Assembly (NCBI GenBank): GCA_030141605.1
Contig: JAQGDQ010000027.1
Coordinates: forward strand, 795,812 to 859,811
Length of the DNA: 64,000 bases
Source of the DNA: Tubiluchus corallicola
Lineage: Eukaryota; Priapulida; Priapulimorpha; Priapulimorphida; Tubiluchidae
Reading direction: 5' to 3'
Shown here: in pieces, positions 1 to 12,700 of the stretch
How the letters are laid out: each line of letters begins with the position of its first letter
How positions within the stretch are numbered: the stretch's first letter is position 1
Notes under the pieces: generated by a model
Told to the model about the DNA's origin: nothing
The model's input: only the letters and a program-made list of their open reading frames with translations
Database searches by the model: none
Translations under genes and position numbers: made by a program

Positions 1-2690
1 CAATAAATAGGTGCTTGCACCTGAACAGTATGTAATTTCTGGATGCCTAAAGCAGCGTTCACATACAGCTAGTGACGGCAACTCTTACCATGAGGAGTAA
101 TGGGCTTAATACCAGTCGCACACAGTAAAAAGTTGTCTGCAACAAACTGTTAGGCCCATACTGTCCCATACAAAATTTTCCCGCACACGTTAACTCTCAT
201 ATGAAGCAAACTGTGTCATGGGTAACCTCAGTAAACAATTATTAGATGACACGAGACCAAACGAAAGCTTTTTATTGGTCTGCTTTTTCTGAGACAAATT
301 TTTGTCTTGGGCTCGCAGACGAGAGCAGGATCAGTTTGGCTGAGGTAAAAAAGTTAACACGTTTAGTAAAACATCAGTGTGCGACAAAGTTGGTGAGACG
401 GCGTTTATTGAACCCGCAGATGAGCAAAAACCTCCTTAGTCAAGCTGCTGCAGACAGAAAGCTTCAAATAATACAATACAGGCATCTCCGAGTAAGGTAG
501 TAATTCATTAACAAAACTAATATTTAGTGTTTCAGTGTAGTTAATGAAAAAAATTAAAAACAAGATCTCAGTTTCAAATTTTCGATTAGAATTTTGAATA
601 ACCTTCGGGTATAAATGGTATTCAAAAAGGAAATCCTATATAATAAACAATAGTTTATGCCATATAACTAAAGTGCCTTCTAAAATAATAACCAAGAGAT
701 GTAAATTTGAAAATAGCTGCAGATCTTTTGATGCTCTAATTCCTGTGTTGAATAATGGATTAGCGTTTTTCCTTGAACACTAAAATATTCCTACTACACG
801 CTTTACCAATAACAGAAGTACTGGGTGTCAAAGTTTGTATGCAAACTTGTTATTCAATAGTTTGTTTGTCTAAATGTAGCTGAGCTATATAAAAAAACTG
901 AAATTGATATTCTTAAGTTGAAGTAAGTGCAAAGATGCTGAAAATTTACACTCTAATTAGAGACTGACACTCTAATTAAGCTAGTCAGTAGATATCCTAT
1001 TGGAAATGAATGTTAATATCATACAAATTTGCAGCGACTAGTAAAAACTGAAAAGAACAATAAGCGTTACTTAAATTTAAAATGCATTATGAAATCTAAA
1101 CAATTTTCGCAGAAGCGAAAACAGTTTTTTTATCACGTTAAGTATTGAAATACTACGTGGAGAAACACGCATGATTGACGTTTCTTGGTACCCGCAACCA
1201 CTGCACCCACGACAACAGTACCCTCTTTACTAACAACCTCAGGACCCACAGTAGAACAAACATCAAGGTCATGTGTGATAATCCGTTTGGCCTAAAATGC
1301 TGTAAATGTCAGGATGGCAAGATTATCACTACAACACTGGTGCTAACACACCATAAATACTTAAAGAAACAGCAAGTTTTATTTGATCTAAGGCTGTGGG
1401 TCCCTGGCGAGCTTCCTTAACGTGAGAATCTAACATTATCAGAACAGATAGACAAACGACCAATTAGCTGTAAACTCAATATTATTTAACATAAGAAAAA
1501 CACATTTGAGAATTAATAAACAAATATATACTACAAATTATGGTTTAGCTACTGTCTTTAATTTTACCCGGGATTTTGAATGTATCACAAACACCATAAA
1601 CAGTACTTATCGTGAGACTCTGTGCACACGTTGGCTAGCTAGCTTAACCTCGTCACTGTCGCTGTCGACGGCGGCGTGTACTGGAACACTCTGACGGCAG
1701 GCTTCCCAAACCGTAACTTCAGGGTCAGACAATTAGGTGACAGCAGGCGTGGCATTAACTCCATCAACTGAGGAATGCGCTGTATCAAATCCGGCATATC
1801 TGAAGACACTGATAGGAAGACTGACCACAGGCTGGTTCTCTGAGAACTACCAATGGTCCATTTCACGACCTGGTCTCCTCCACCATAAACGACAAAGTCT
1901 CTAGGGGCTTCCTAAATAACGGACAGCCCAGGATCACAAAGACTGAGTATAACCATTGTAAAAGAACTCTGTTTCTGCTGAGGAAATTCCATTAATAAAT
2001 GCAATATTATCCTTTAAACCAAGAACTGATAAAACTCAAGTAGAGCAACCATATTGCAAAGCCACACACCTTTCTCTGTGGCCTCGTTTTTCCAGGTAAA
2101 ACCTGTTTGCTCTCAGCTAAATGGCTGCATATCATGTAAAGGTCACCTAAATCTGACCAATCAAACAGGTTATAAAGAGTAGCAGCTGTGAATGTCCTAT
2201 TTATCATCAGTCAGGATTGGTGGTCAAACTTGCCAAATAAGGAAGTACACCTGTCATGTTCATGTGCCTGGTTTCTTCCTTTGATAAACAAAGTTGACAG
2301 TAGATGGCACGACTATACTAGCCTGAGAAATAATAATTACAGATAAACAAAATAAACTTTTCACTTAGCACTACAAAATTAAACTCATTGGCGCTACTCT
2401 GCTTAACTTAGCAATCTTAATTGTAGAAATTTAATTAGTACGATAAAATGAGAGCACTGTTGTATAGGGCTGTCACATCATGTACCTGAATGAAGCTGTT
2501 GTGTAGCGTATTAATTTCTCTTCAAGAGGTCTAAGAAAAGGCATACTTACACCGCCGAAAGAGAACCATGATAATTAGCATTAAAGCAATGAAAGTGAAT
2601 TAGTGTCAGGATAATCAGAATCTTGTTCTTATCATAACTTCTATTCACGTAACTGCGCAGGTTGTGCAGGGGAAGCCGAAAATAAGGTCA
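1..2690. other. Left intergenic stretch, no gene recognised
   Basis: AT-rich sequence with only short open frames. The segment 1639-1925 is more GC-rich and on the minus strand carries an open frame of about 75 codons. A second minus-strand frame ends in an acidic VDSDSDEV-like tail, as if a coding fragment had been frameshifted. This could be a decayed retroelement or an exon of an unseen gene. I do not recognise the family. Confidence 0.4.
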
Positions 2691-2880
2691 CAGGAAAAAA
2701 ATCACAATTAATTTTGGCTAGGATTAGGATTAAGATTGGAAGCTAGGATTAGGGTTTTTTCTTTTTTCCTGTACATTTTCCCTGCGACTTTTTTCTTGTG
2801 ACGTTTCCTCTGTGGCTTTTTGCCTGTGTCTTTTTAACTGTGTCTTTTGTTACCTGTATTCGATGCAGTCGTACCGAAGA
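2690..2880. repeat. Low-complexity GGATTAG-like and TGTGTCTTTTT-like repeats
   Basis: Around 2715-2755 there are several degenerate copies of 'ctaggatta', followed to about 2860 by a roughly 17-bp quasi-periodic series of T-runs separated by 'cctgtg' or 'ctgtgt'. No terminal repeats or coding potential are visible. It may be the subterminal part of an old element. Confidence 0.35.
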
Positions 2881-2999
2881 AAATTGCGAAATGGACCAAA
2901 TTTAGCCTGAAGTTCAGAGCTCGTGCGCACCACTCAGCAAGGGTTCGAATAAACTTCATAGTTTCCAGAAAAAGATGTGCAGAGAAGGGCGTGTTAATC

Positions 3000-3640
3000 A
3001 TTCAAAAGTGAACTGGCAGTTGTTTAAAGTGGCTGATTATAACTGGGTCTATTCAAACTTACTGACAAGTTGATCAAAGTGCACGCACTCACTCTAGAAA
3101 GCTAGTAAAGTCGAACATTTACATCTATATGAGTTGATCAAACCGAATACTGAGCTGCTGTTGTGCTGGAAAGCTGCGCTGACTGAATGCTGAGCTGTTT
3201 AAAATAGGTGCTTATGCTGGAAAGTTACTCAAGGTGGACATCGAGTTGTTCAAAGTAAGTGCTTGTGCCACATGGCATGGTACTCAAGCTGAACTACTTT
3301 GTTCTGTTCATAGTGCTAGGAAGCTAACTCGGGTCTGTTCAAAGCGTATGCTTATGCTAGAAACCACTCAAACGAACATTGAACTGTTCCACAAAATGAA
3401 AGCTTATGCTAAAAAGCTATTCAAACCGAATATTAGGTGTTTAAAGCAAAAGCTTATGCTTGAAAACTTTTCAAATTGAAGGTTGAGCTGTTCAAAGTAA
3501 CAGCTTGTGGTAGAAAGTTTCCCCATCTGAATACTGAGCTACTAAAAAGATACTCAAACTAACTACAATAGAAAACTATCCAAATTGACTCGAGATGAGT
3601 AATTAAGCTAGAACACTAGTAAAACTGAATATTAAGCTTA
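3000..3640. repeat. Diverged tandem repeat, period about 51 bp
   Basis: The block 'gagctgttcaaag' or a close variant recurs near 3189, 3240, 3381, 3433, 3485 and 3537. Each copy is followed by 'gcttatgctngaaagctactcaaa'-like sequence. The spacing of 50-52 bp shows an old minisatellite whose copies have diverged strongly. The open frames across it are products of the repetition, not genes. Confidence 0.7.
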
Positions 3641-4539
3641 TCAGTTTTACTATCGGATGGAACCCATTTTTGACGCTTGAACAAAGGTGTGAAAAAATGG
3701 AAGTATAGTAAAAATATTTGGAGCTGTTTTTGACATTCCAAACCGTGCACCTAACTGCAGAACCTTGAACTGTGAACTGATCGTGATACAATCATACTGT
3801 TAGTTCTAGTTGAAGTCTACATAGTATAGCAATGATACGCTTGACTGAAACGCGTTTGTGTTTACTGTGGATTTTATTGAAGTTGGTGTAATGTTTTAGC
3901 TACCATTGGCAGTAAGACACGTAACTAAAAAAATATTGTTTTTTGGAAAGAATTCACTTTCATTCAAATTTTAAGAAGGGAAAAGGCATACACAAATGCA
4001 TGAAACTTACATTGCATGCTACAAGATTACTCCCTGTTATCAATCAATATATCTTAAACTAATGTGCATTTTACTGTACATATCAAATGAAATACAATAA
4101 AAAATTATATGCAGTAAAACCCAATGTGGACTCCGCTAACATATAACCATAAAAAGGTAGCCACTTTACCGATTCGATTTCTTGGTTCTCTCATTCTGCT
4201 CGAAATAATCACAATCATAAATATAGCCATTATCTGCGCAACATTTCAGCATAACAATGTCATCGCCAAAATAAATGATGTTAATAATAACTCATGACCT
4301 ATCCGAACTTGACGACCAAAAGGTGCCATAACGCGAAGGTCCTAAAAACAGCCACCACCATTGAAACAAAGTAAATCTGCATGCGATTTGTTCAAAATTA
4401 AAAAAAACTTGGTAACTCCGTGAATAAACCGATAGGAATGCTGTCAATTTGATTTAACGTTTTTAACAATGTTGCGGCAAGCCACACATTAAACTTTTAA
4501 CACGAAAACTTGGTTAAAAGTTCTATTTGCAGCACTTTC

Positions 4540-5830
4540 TAGCATGCATAGAGTCCCATATATGGGACATTTACTAAAAATGCCTAGCATGTGTATTCGA
4601 TGCCATGTTCCCATATCCCCTTTTGTTCACAAATAGTTATTGCATGTGTCCGTCTAAAGGTCCATTGTTTTAAATCATTTTGTAAACAGGGACGATGCGT
4701 ATTTGAGCAAAATGTCAGAACAGAAAACGTGAGTATAAATTTAAGTGTCATATTCAAAGTTTTAATGCAACAATTATACTATAATGTGACACTATTTTAA
4801 TAACAAAGGAAATAATTTAATGCTTTATAAAAATACATATTTTGAGTAATAGCCTAAATACAATTGTTCCAAATATGGGACGCTATGCATTACGCATATA
4901 CAGTACAATGCCTTTGTTGGAAATGATGAATCATTTGCTCAGGCAACTATATCACAATCATGCCACCTGATGATGCACTGTTAGAGACAAATGAAGACAG
5001 TGGTGGCGAGGATGAATGAATTCCCAATAGTTTCTCAAGAAATTAGTTGTCAGCTTCTGCTACTGCGACTGTCTCCACTGCTGCTGGTGAATCCTATGTT
5101 CTTGAAGCTGATTATGACAAAAGAAATGTACCAACTGACAAGCCAAAAGTTTCTGAAAGAAAGTACTCTGCACGCAAAGCCAAAAATAGAAACTGGGCAA
5201 ATGAGATATTCTTAAGCCATCAACTAATTTTGATGTGCAAAAGCCAAAATTTTTACTGCCTTAGTTGAGCCCTTTAACTCTGTTTTAGTTGTTTTTTGAT
5301 TACGAGGTCATGGATTTTTTTAGTAGAAATGTCAAAACTGTATGCTCATCAGAAAGGAAAGACAAAATACAGAATTTCTGAGGAAAGAGCTTTACGTGAT
5401 TTTGGGTCAGGAAGCGAACCAAAACCAGTCGATGTGAGAGTGCCACGCGATACTAGATATGACTGCATTGGACATTATCCACAGTCAAATTTGGCGCAAA
5501 TTAGGTGTGATTTGTGCCACATGAAGGTAAATTTCAAGTTTGTGAAGTGTCAGGTAGGATTACACTTGCCTTGAAAGATTTCAAAAGCCATATTAACTTG
5601 TTTGTTATGCACGTGCATCACAGCGTCCAATATAATGGACATTCAGAATTTTGCATACTACGGAATGAATAAAGGTTTTCATCAAAAACCACTGTTGATT
5701 TTGTTCATGACCCATAATAATCTTTCTGTAACGAAAGTATCAAAAGAAAATGCAAACTTATGCATAAATGGGCTAATGAAAACCAAGAACGCAAAAACCG
5801 TGTAATCTCTAACGTTGGGACAACCATTGT
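4540..5830 (+). mobile_element. piggyBac-type transposon remnant, internally deleted
   Basis: A start at 4960 opens a frame beginning MPPDDALLETNEDSGGEDE, the acidic N-terminal style of piggyBac-derived transposases. It has a stop after 19 codons, then reads on in frame to about 5268 with a stretch ending KYSARKAKNRNWANE. At 5296-5574 a second frame holds a C-terminal piggyBac-like zinc-ribbon region: GHYPQ near 5477, then C-x2-C (RCDLCHMK) and KCQVGLHLP. The central region that carries the DDD catalytic residues is missing. A 16-bp palindrome gtcccatatatgggac lies at 4552-4567 and a similar motif near 5626, possibly near the element's ends. It cannot encode an active transposase. Confidence 0.7.
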
Positions 5831-7142
5831 CTAACCTTTCTTGGTGATCTTTCTCTTGCATTTACTTTTTATTCTTTTCTCGATATTGGAGAGATACTAC
5901 ATTAAGACTATAGTAAATCACTATAAGGCAGACAGGCCAGGTTAAATGATTTGATTTTCAAAGATTTTTGGTTCGAAGTCAAATCAACTTAACAACGTAA
6001 TGATAAACGTTTTCTTTAGAAAGCAGAGCACGCTGAGAAAACAAGAAACCTGGTAAATGATAATATTAGACCTGGCGTTTATTTACAGTCATAATATGCT
6101 GTATTTATTGAGAATTTAAAGTGCAGCTTTAACGTAGTGTGACTGTAATCTGTTCATTCTCTTCTATTATTACAAAAATTGAATTCCAGGAAGATAAACG
6201 TAATACATATATATCATATATGCCTATATGTTTATGAGCCTCCTCTGCATTGTGATGGTTTCGTCCGCACGAAGCCGTTGCATACTGGCGCTGAATACCA
6301 GGTATAGGAGCAGTCGCTATGGAATGGCCTCGTTGGTTCAGTGGGCTGACGGGCAGGTATAGGTAATCCATTTCAGCACTTGTTCCATAAAGACAACCAC
6401 GGAGTACAATGGATTAAATGTCTGGCCAGTTATCTTCAGTTACTGTAACCTATACTATCTTGTTTTACACATTTAGATGTTTTCTGCACAATTATGCCGG
6501 TGACAGTAGATGACAGAGCAAATCAACACCATCTGGTGTCAGAACAATATACATTAATATGCCTGTATTTGGAAACCCTATAGTTACAGCGTGTACCAAA
6601 AAAAACATTGCAATTTAAATACAACAAATATTATAACCAAGTGAACCTAATTTCCTGCGTAACGGTATCATAATGACATATTATCATATACTGTGTGTCA
6701 TTATTCCAATTTTCCTACTGTATAACTTGGTATTACCACATGTATTCATTTTTACTATGGTGTAATATTCGTAAGCTTGTAGAATTTGTCAATACATACA
6801 CAAGCTGTTTCTTTTGGAAAACTGTACGTTTTGATAATCCGAATCCCCAATAATTTACTTCCCAAAACAAGCGAAATTTACATTATGGTGGATATAAGTA
6901 ATGTTGCAATAACGTGTTTCTTATGCCCAGTTTGATAATAGTATCATGAACTGTGAAATAAACAAATACAAATGTATCGCGGTACGGTCGTTAAAGGGGC
7001 AAGAAAGGGCTATTTTAAAGCATATCCCAAAAAACTTCACACAAAGTTACATTACTTAGCATTACGCTCGCCTGTTCGAAAGACTTATTAAATGTTCTCA
7101 CCAACTGGTAAAATATCGCTGTTGAGTAGTTTACACTTTTGT
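5831..7142. other. Intergenic, no gene; possible tRNA-type SINE head near 6240-6400
   Basis: No convincing coding sequence. The segment 6240-6375 contains 'attgtgatggttt' and then 'ttggttcagtggg', which resembles a pol III A box. A loosely related arrangement recurs at 10200-10350, where an A-box-like 'attcag' is followed by a B-box-like 'gtattcgaacc'. A tRNA-derived SINE is possible but unproven. Confidence 0.25.
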
Positions 7143-7149
7143 TTGGTTA

Positions 7150-7998
7150 GTGACGAGTGCTCCTATGAAAGCCGTGATTATTTTTTCAAACTTTACGCAG
7201 TGTTGTTATGTATACTTGTTTCAAACGACCAACCATCAAAATGGCTGTCGTCAACCAGTGGCGGCTCGTAGCCAAAATTAGTCGGGGTGCTGCTTCAGAA
7301 AATTTTTAGCCATTGTTTTAATACTGTGTAAAACGTAACAAACTTATGTAAGTTTACTGTTGTAGTTATATTTGAAGATCAGGTGTTGATCGGCCTCTTT
7401 TCTTAACTGCAACTTTCTCATGAAGAGACAACTGTGAAAAATTAAGCTGTTGTAGTTTACCTACAGTCACAGAACTTATTTCTTGAGGATGCAAGGCGTC
7501 CATTATTAAATAATTGATGTTTTAAGCACACACGTTAAGTTTATATTTTATCACATCCAAGAATATGACGGTACACGGTAAGAACATTGCAACTGTTACT
7601 GTGATAGACACAGTAGTTTTCTACCTAGCAGCAGACGATGGCGTACAGCGTGTTATCTCAAACATGTGGGCATGGCTGCATGCCCACAACAGCCAAACAC
7701 CACGTTGCTTGGGCTGTGATTGCAAATTGTACTTCCCTCACGTGTTCCGGTTCCGCACAAGTATAAAAAAGAACTAAAGAATAAGAACTTATTATATTGA
7801 ATATTATCGATAATAATGAATGAAAACAGGGGGTGCTGCAGTAACAGAGTGCGTGTACACGAGCTGTCACTGCGTTTTACCCAGAGTTGTTGTTAATACA
7901 AGTTCTGTGCGCAATAAAACGGTATATGTAGAGTTACAAAATATAACACAAGAATTTTTTTAGTTTTATGTAAGTAAAGTGTTTTCCTGTGCTTTAAA
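7150..7998. mobile_element. Dispersed repeat interrupted by a hAT-like insertion
   Basis: The flanks 7150-7255 and 7873-7998 match a continuous copy at about 28890-29092 (shared blocks 'tgattattttttnaactttacgca', 'atggctgt', 'agtgttttcctgtgctttaaa'). Between the flanks lies 7256-7872, starting CAGTGGCGGCTCGTA and ending with an inverted relative, tACGAGCTGTCACTG, agreeing at about 12 of 15 positions. CAGTG ends are typical of hAT superfamily elements. No convincing 8-bp target duplication survives. The insertion has no clear transposase, so it is probably non-autonomous. Confidence 0.65.
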
Positions 7999-8446
7999 AG
8001 AAAAACGGAGATGATTTTGGAGACGGCGTCTGTATCTAGTAAAAATCCCCTAATTAGGCTTCATCGTCGTCTCAAGGAACCTCAAAAGCTCGTAAAATAG
8101 GTAAGAACCATAACCGTCAATCGCATCAGCGAGTGATTGTACAAAAATGGTCAGATTTAAAAGCCACGCATGCGCACACTGTGTTACAAACTGATAACGT
8201 GTTTGTTAGCCAAACAGGAAAATATTAATACTGTCAATATACTTTTCAAGAAAAATTGAATACGATGAACATAAGCGACAGCGCATTAAATATCTTCTGT
8301 GTTGAATGTTTAATAACATAAACCTAGGAAGTAAACTAATGTGAAAAGAAGCTTTTGCAGATGATATCGGGATTTGAAACAATCTTCTTGACAGTATAAA
8401 ATCAATAAATTTACAATTATTTAAAAGAAATATCAAATCTTGTTGG

Positions 8447-8650
8447 AATAGACATAGACATAGACATAGACATAGACATAGACATAGACATAGACATAGA
8501 CATAGACATAGACATAGACATAGACATAGACATAGACATAGAACATTTATTTTCTCCAATTAGTTTGACATAAAAAGTTTTAAATATTACGTAATCATTA
8601 TCGTGGAGCAGGGCAGGGAAGGACCATAGGGTCATCTACTCTCCTGCCCT
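8447..8650 (-). repeat. (CATAGA)n microsatellite beside a stem-loop, possible LINE 3' end
   Basis: About 15 tandem copies of catagaca-type hexamers span 8447-8543. Next to them, 8597-8652 holds 'gggcaggga' and 'tcctgccc', which can pair across a short loop. Read on the minus strand the order is hairpin, AAATAAA-like sequence, then the hexamer array. Some non-LTR retrotransposons end in this way, with a 3' stem-loop followed by a short tandem tail. The serine-methionine and cysteine-leucine open frames here are products of the repeat. Confidence 0.55.
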
Positions 8651-8659
8651 TTCTTGTAA

Positions 8660-9730
8660 ATAGATTAGCATATTAAAAATAAATTGTGATGCTGCAGATG
8701 ACAAAAACAAAAACAAATAAGAGAAAATAATAATAAAAACAGTATAAATGATACAAATTATCAAAAAAGAAGTGAAAACAAAAAATAATAAAGTTAGATA
8801 CCTAAATCTAAACAAAACAATACAATTAATCAGTAATTATGATTATTATATATAGTATTTTCAAATAGGGGTCTTATCAACAAGGGAATTTGACAAGGGA
8901 ATAATGGAATGACTCAGCGAACAACTCTCTTTCGTTTTAATTGCCTATTGTTGTTTTGTGTATAATCAAGGCTGGATTATGACTTTTTGGGGTCACTAGG
9001 CTAATGAAATTATGGGAGCCCCTCAGACGGCGCCGCCCTCTAACTCGTCCGCACCAGTCTTGGATATTTTTTACTCGTGATATATTTTAGCGACATTTAC
9101 ATATCTTGAAGCAAACCTATTGAGCCTATTGAGAATTCTTTTCAAATAAACTAGATTAGCTATCTTTTGTTTGTGAAAAAAAATTCTTTAAGGAAAGCTG
9201 CTATTTTACTATTTATTGCAAACCCAATTAGCATATATAGTTTATTATAAACTATTTAAACACAGCCGTAGTTAAAAATATTTTTTACCAAATATTACAA
9301 GAGCTTGAGGGCTCTAGGCTGCAACCTATACTAGCCTATAGGATAATCCGGCCCTGTGTATAATATTTGTAAGTCCATATGTATTCTTGTTCTGATCGGT
9401 TTTATATGCTATTTGCACAAACTGCCTGTTTGAAATACGTGGTAGCACAAAATATGTGGGTTTAATATATTACAGTAGATCATTGAATTACTTGAGTGGC
9501 CTCGTCAACTGTATCCTCGTAACATATTATAACCGTAGTCGATCTTACCAACATGATAGGTTGTTGATAGGTTGTTTCGCTTTATGTGCATATGCAGAGT
9601 ATAAACGCATAATATTCTTTATGGTAATATGCAATTCATCGTCATTTAAATTGTTAACCAGTGTTATTTTTAGTTACGAAGTAATAGATCTGATTTTACA
9701 TACAGCCATTTTTGGGCAATATTTTTTGCA
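8660..9730. other. Intergenic, likely upstream region of the pathogen-related-like gene
   Basis: AT-rich and without recognisable coding sequence. A splice acceptor (tttttgcag) closes at 9731, immediately before the first coding exon of the next gene. Part of this stretch is therefore probably a 5' intron with a non-coding first exon further upstream, which I cannot place. Confidence 0.4.
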
Positions 9731-9736
9731 GATAAA

Positions 9737-12700
9737 ATGGATCAAAGCGAGGCAACTTTACCTGAACGTAAATACATGGATGATCCCCACATTGTGTGGC
9801 GAAACGGCAAGCCAAACTACGACAAAGTGAACAAGTTATACATGGAGGGTAGAACAAAGTTCCATCCACCTGGTTCGCTGGAAAAAATAGTTGAGAATGT
9901 GGTTAAAAGCTGGGAGATGGAATCGCAACACAAAGCTGATATTAATGTAAGTACAGAATTAGTGTTGTCGTACCCAGACTTCACAATCACAGCATTTAAA
10001 CACATGAAGCAGCTGGCGAGCTAGCAAAGGCTAATTTCGATCGAACTATTATGTTAATAATATTGCTTTGAAGAATTTTGGGCAGACTGGAAAGCAATAA
10101 TTTACAGAAAAAGAATATTTAATTTGTTTTATTCGTGATACAATACTTAGAAAATATTGTTACAACGGCGAAACACCATTCATTTTCACCCCATCCCTAT
10201 ATTGTGATGGTTTGATCCATTACGAGGGAATTGCATATCATCATTGCATATCAAGTATAAAACTACCGACATTGAACGGTCTCGTCTATTCAGCAGGAAA
10301 AAGGACAGGTGCGTGTACCGGTAAGCCTGTATTCGAACCGACCAGGAGGACGCGTGGTTTAGGTTTCCTACATGTTACTCGTTATTTTGTGCGTTATATC
10401 CTTACTAGTATTGTTGTGACTAATGTGTAAGTCACTAAACAGCCATTAGTGCTAATATCTGTTAAATGAGCAACGGTAAAAAATCTTGTCTTTTGCCTGT
10501 CTTTATCCTCGGTGGTTGGGACCTGCCGGCGTTACAATATTTTTTGTTTAAACTAGTTAGTAACAATGACTGATAAATATTAAAGGCTGTGAAAAGCCAG
10601 AAGTAGCTTTATTGCATGAATTTATAAAATTTTAAGCCAACTTTACTTTGTTTCACGTTCTGACTCTCTCATTACGGAGGGAAATTGTCCAAAAGTTGTT
10701 TTTTGTATTGTACAGGGTGTTCCAAAAGAATAGGTGCAGCAGAAATATGCTGACATTCTGTAACGTGCAGATCATATTACTGTACAATGAAATCCGCTTT
10801 TAAGTGTTAAAGTCATAAAATAATTTAGTAATAGATTGCACTGCAATAACTGCTGCAAACGTGAGTCGTTAAAATTAACTTGCAGCATCCTCACGTTCGT
10901 CAGGTTGGATGAATAACGTTTATTTGCCCAAAATAAATAAATATGGACTTCAGCGTTATGACATCATAGCGACGTATCAATAGTATTATATTTGCATAAG
11001 TCCAATTATTCTACCGCGTAATTTGATTTTCTACCGTATTACTATATTTCTGCTCCACTTGTTTTTTCTGAGTACCTTTAGTATATTCACTAATAAAATT
11101 GTTTAACTAATAGAGGTGACTATCATTCCATGTTTGATTCGATTCGACGAGTTTTTTTTATTTTAATTCGATTCTAAATTTATGGATTCGAACAATTCAT
11201 CACTTCAACTGCATACGTTCTTTATCATTAAAACGTTTGAAACATCTTGCAATCAGCACGTTTTAGCTGCGATTTCTCTGCACAATTTTTAAACAAATTA
11301 TTAGTGTTTTTACTGCAGAACAAAATCAGGTAATATGTATGATCTTTGTAAGACTGCTTTTTATTTGATTCGAAAATCTTTAAATAAAAACTAAATAATT
11401 CGAATTCGATTCGGATTCGAAATCTTAATGTTTCGGATTCATAAATTCGATTCGATACGAATTCACTTTCTGATGGAAAATGCTCACTGTTATTAACTAA
11501 AGCATATTAATAAACTTAGTCGAGCATATCACACTATCTTGCAGCAATGGCAAACAATGGACATTGAGAAATTTAAGGTATCCGTTAACCATGGGCCTAA
11601 ATACTCAGCATCCGAACTAAATGCGGAGGGCAACTACAACCGTTTGTTAGAAAGTTGTCCTTTTTACCAGCAACTTTCCAGAGAAACATCTCATACTTTG
11701 TTTGAACACGTATTTGGTGATGGATTCGCGTTAGAAGTGCTCGAGGTTTTGGCAGGTAAGCAACAAACGAGTAAAAATTAACGCTTAAAATACTTTGGTA
11801 AGAAACACATTTATAGAAACTATATTACTGCACACCAGTTTTGACCACAGTTTCTACTCCTTGTCTTTAAAAGCTGCTTTCTGTTTGTACTCATTCTTGA
11901 TACTAATATAACAGGAACTTAGGGTAGCCAGGTTTTGCCATACAAATGAAGCCCATTTTCAAATTCCCAAACTCTAGACTAGCCATTCGGTGCTTAAGAT
12001 AGGGGATTACTTTTTTGTGAGTAATGAAACTGGTTTCGTTCATGTGTTCCAATCTTTTACTAGCTTGCTGGCACTGAAAATCTAAATAACATACGTGGTG
12101 CTTACCAGATAACCCCTAAGAAACTTATCCTTTTTCGATCTTGTCAGGCGTCTTCTTACGATTTTCCAAATGTATCAATTAGATCAAGTGCCCCAAAGCA
12201 GTTAGTAATTAAGTTTGGCATCACATTAATTTTGGTTCGTAACCCTAATAATGGTGTTTGAACAGATCTAGCTAATCTGGAACATATTTCATGCAGTGTG
12301 AGTAGGGTTACAATGTAAGGCTTGCTGTGTTTCAGATTAACACACTAAGTAGAATTCTAAATCGTTGTTTTGCGTTTTAACTACGGGTTATGTCCGTCGT
12401 TTACACTTTCACCCAGAAACAAAGTGCATGTGTTGAGATTGTAAAACAGTTTCAAATGCAAATTCTTTATTTCTTCATTCTTTTTAAAACCTTTTTTTTA
12501 ATTTAACCGCTGTTTTCACACATTCTTCGTGCCGACATGACTGGCTAGGATAGAAAAATGATTCACGGTGAACGGGATAGCCATCACTTCTTCAAAAATG
12601 ATTCATTTTGGGTGCGTTAACTTTCCAGCAGCCATCTCCTAATTAAGCCTGCATTAGAAACATAAAAGCTCATGATAATTTCTTGCAGTTGGCAGGTAGA

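Noticed and set aside
246-500. 84-codon plus-strand frame
   Set aside because: No similarity, no codon-use contrast, no neighbouring exons; likely chance.
1639-1866. 75-codon minus-strand frame in a GC-richer patch
   Set aside because: Possible decayed coding fragment, but no family could be recognised and the frame shifts inside it.
2920-2960. B-box-like 'gggttcgaat'
   Set aside because: No A box at the right distance and no acceptor stem, so not a tRNA gene.
8206-8635. Open frames encoding long (Ser-Met)n and (Cys-Leu)n runs
   Set aside because: They are translations of the (CATAGA)n microsatellite on one strand.
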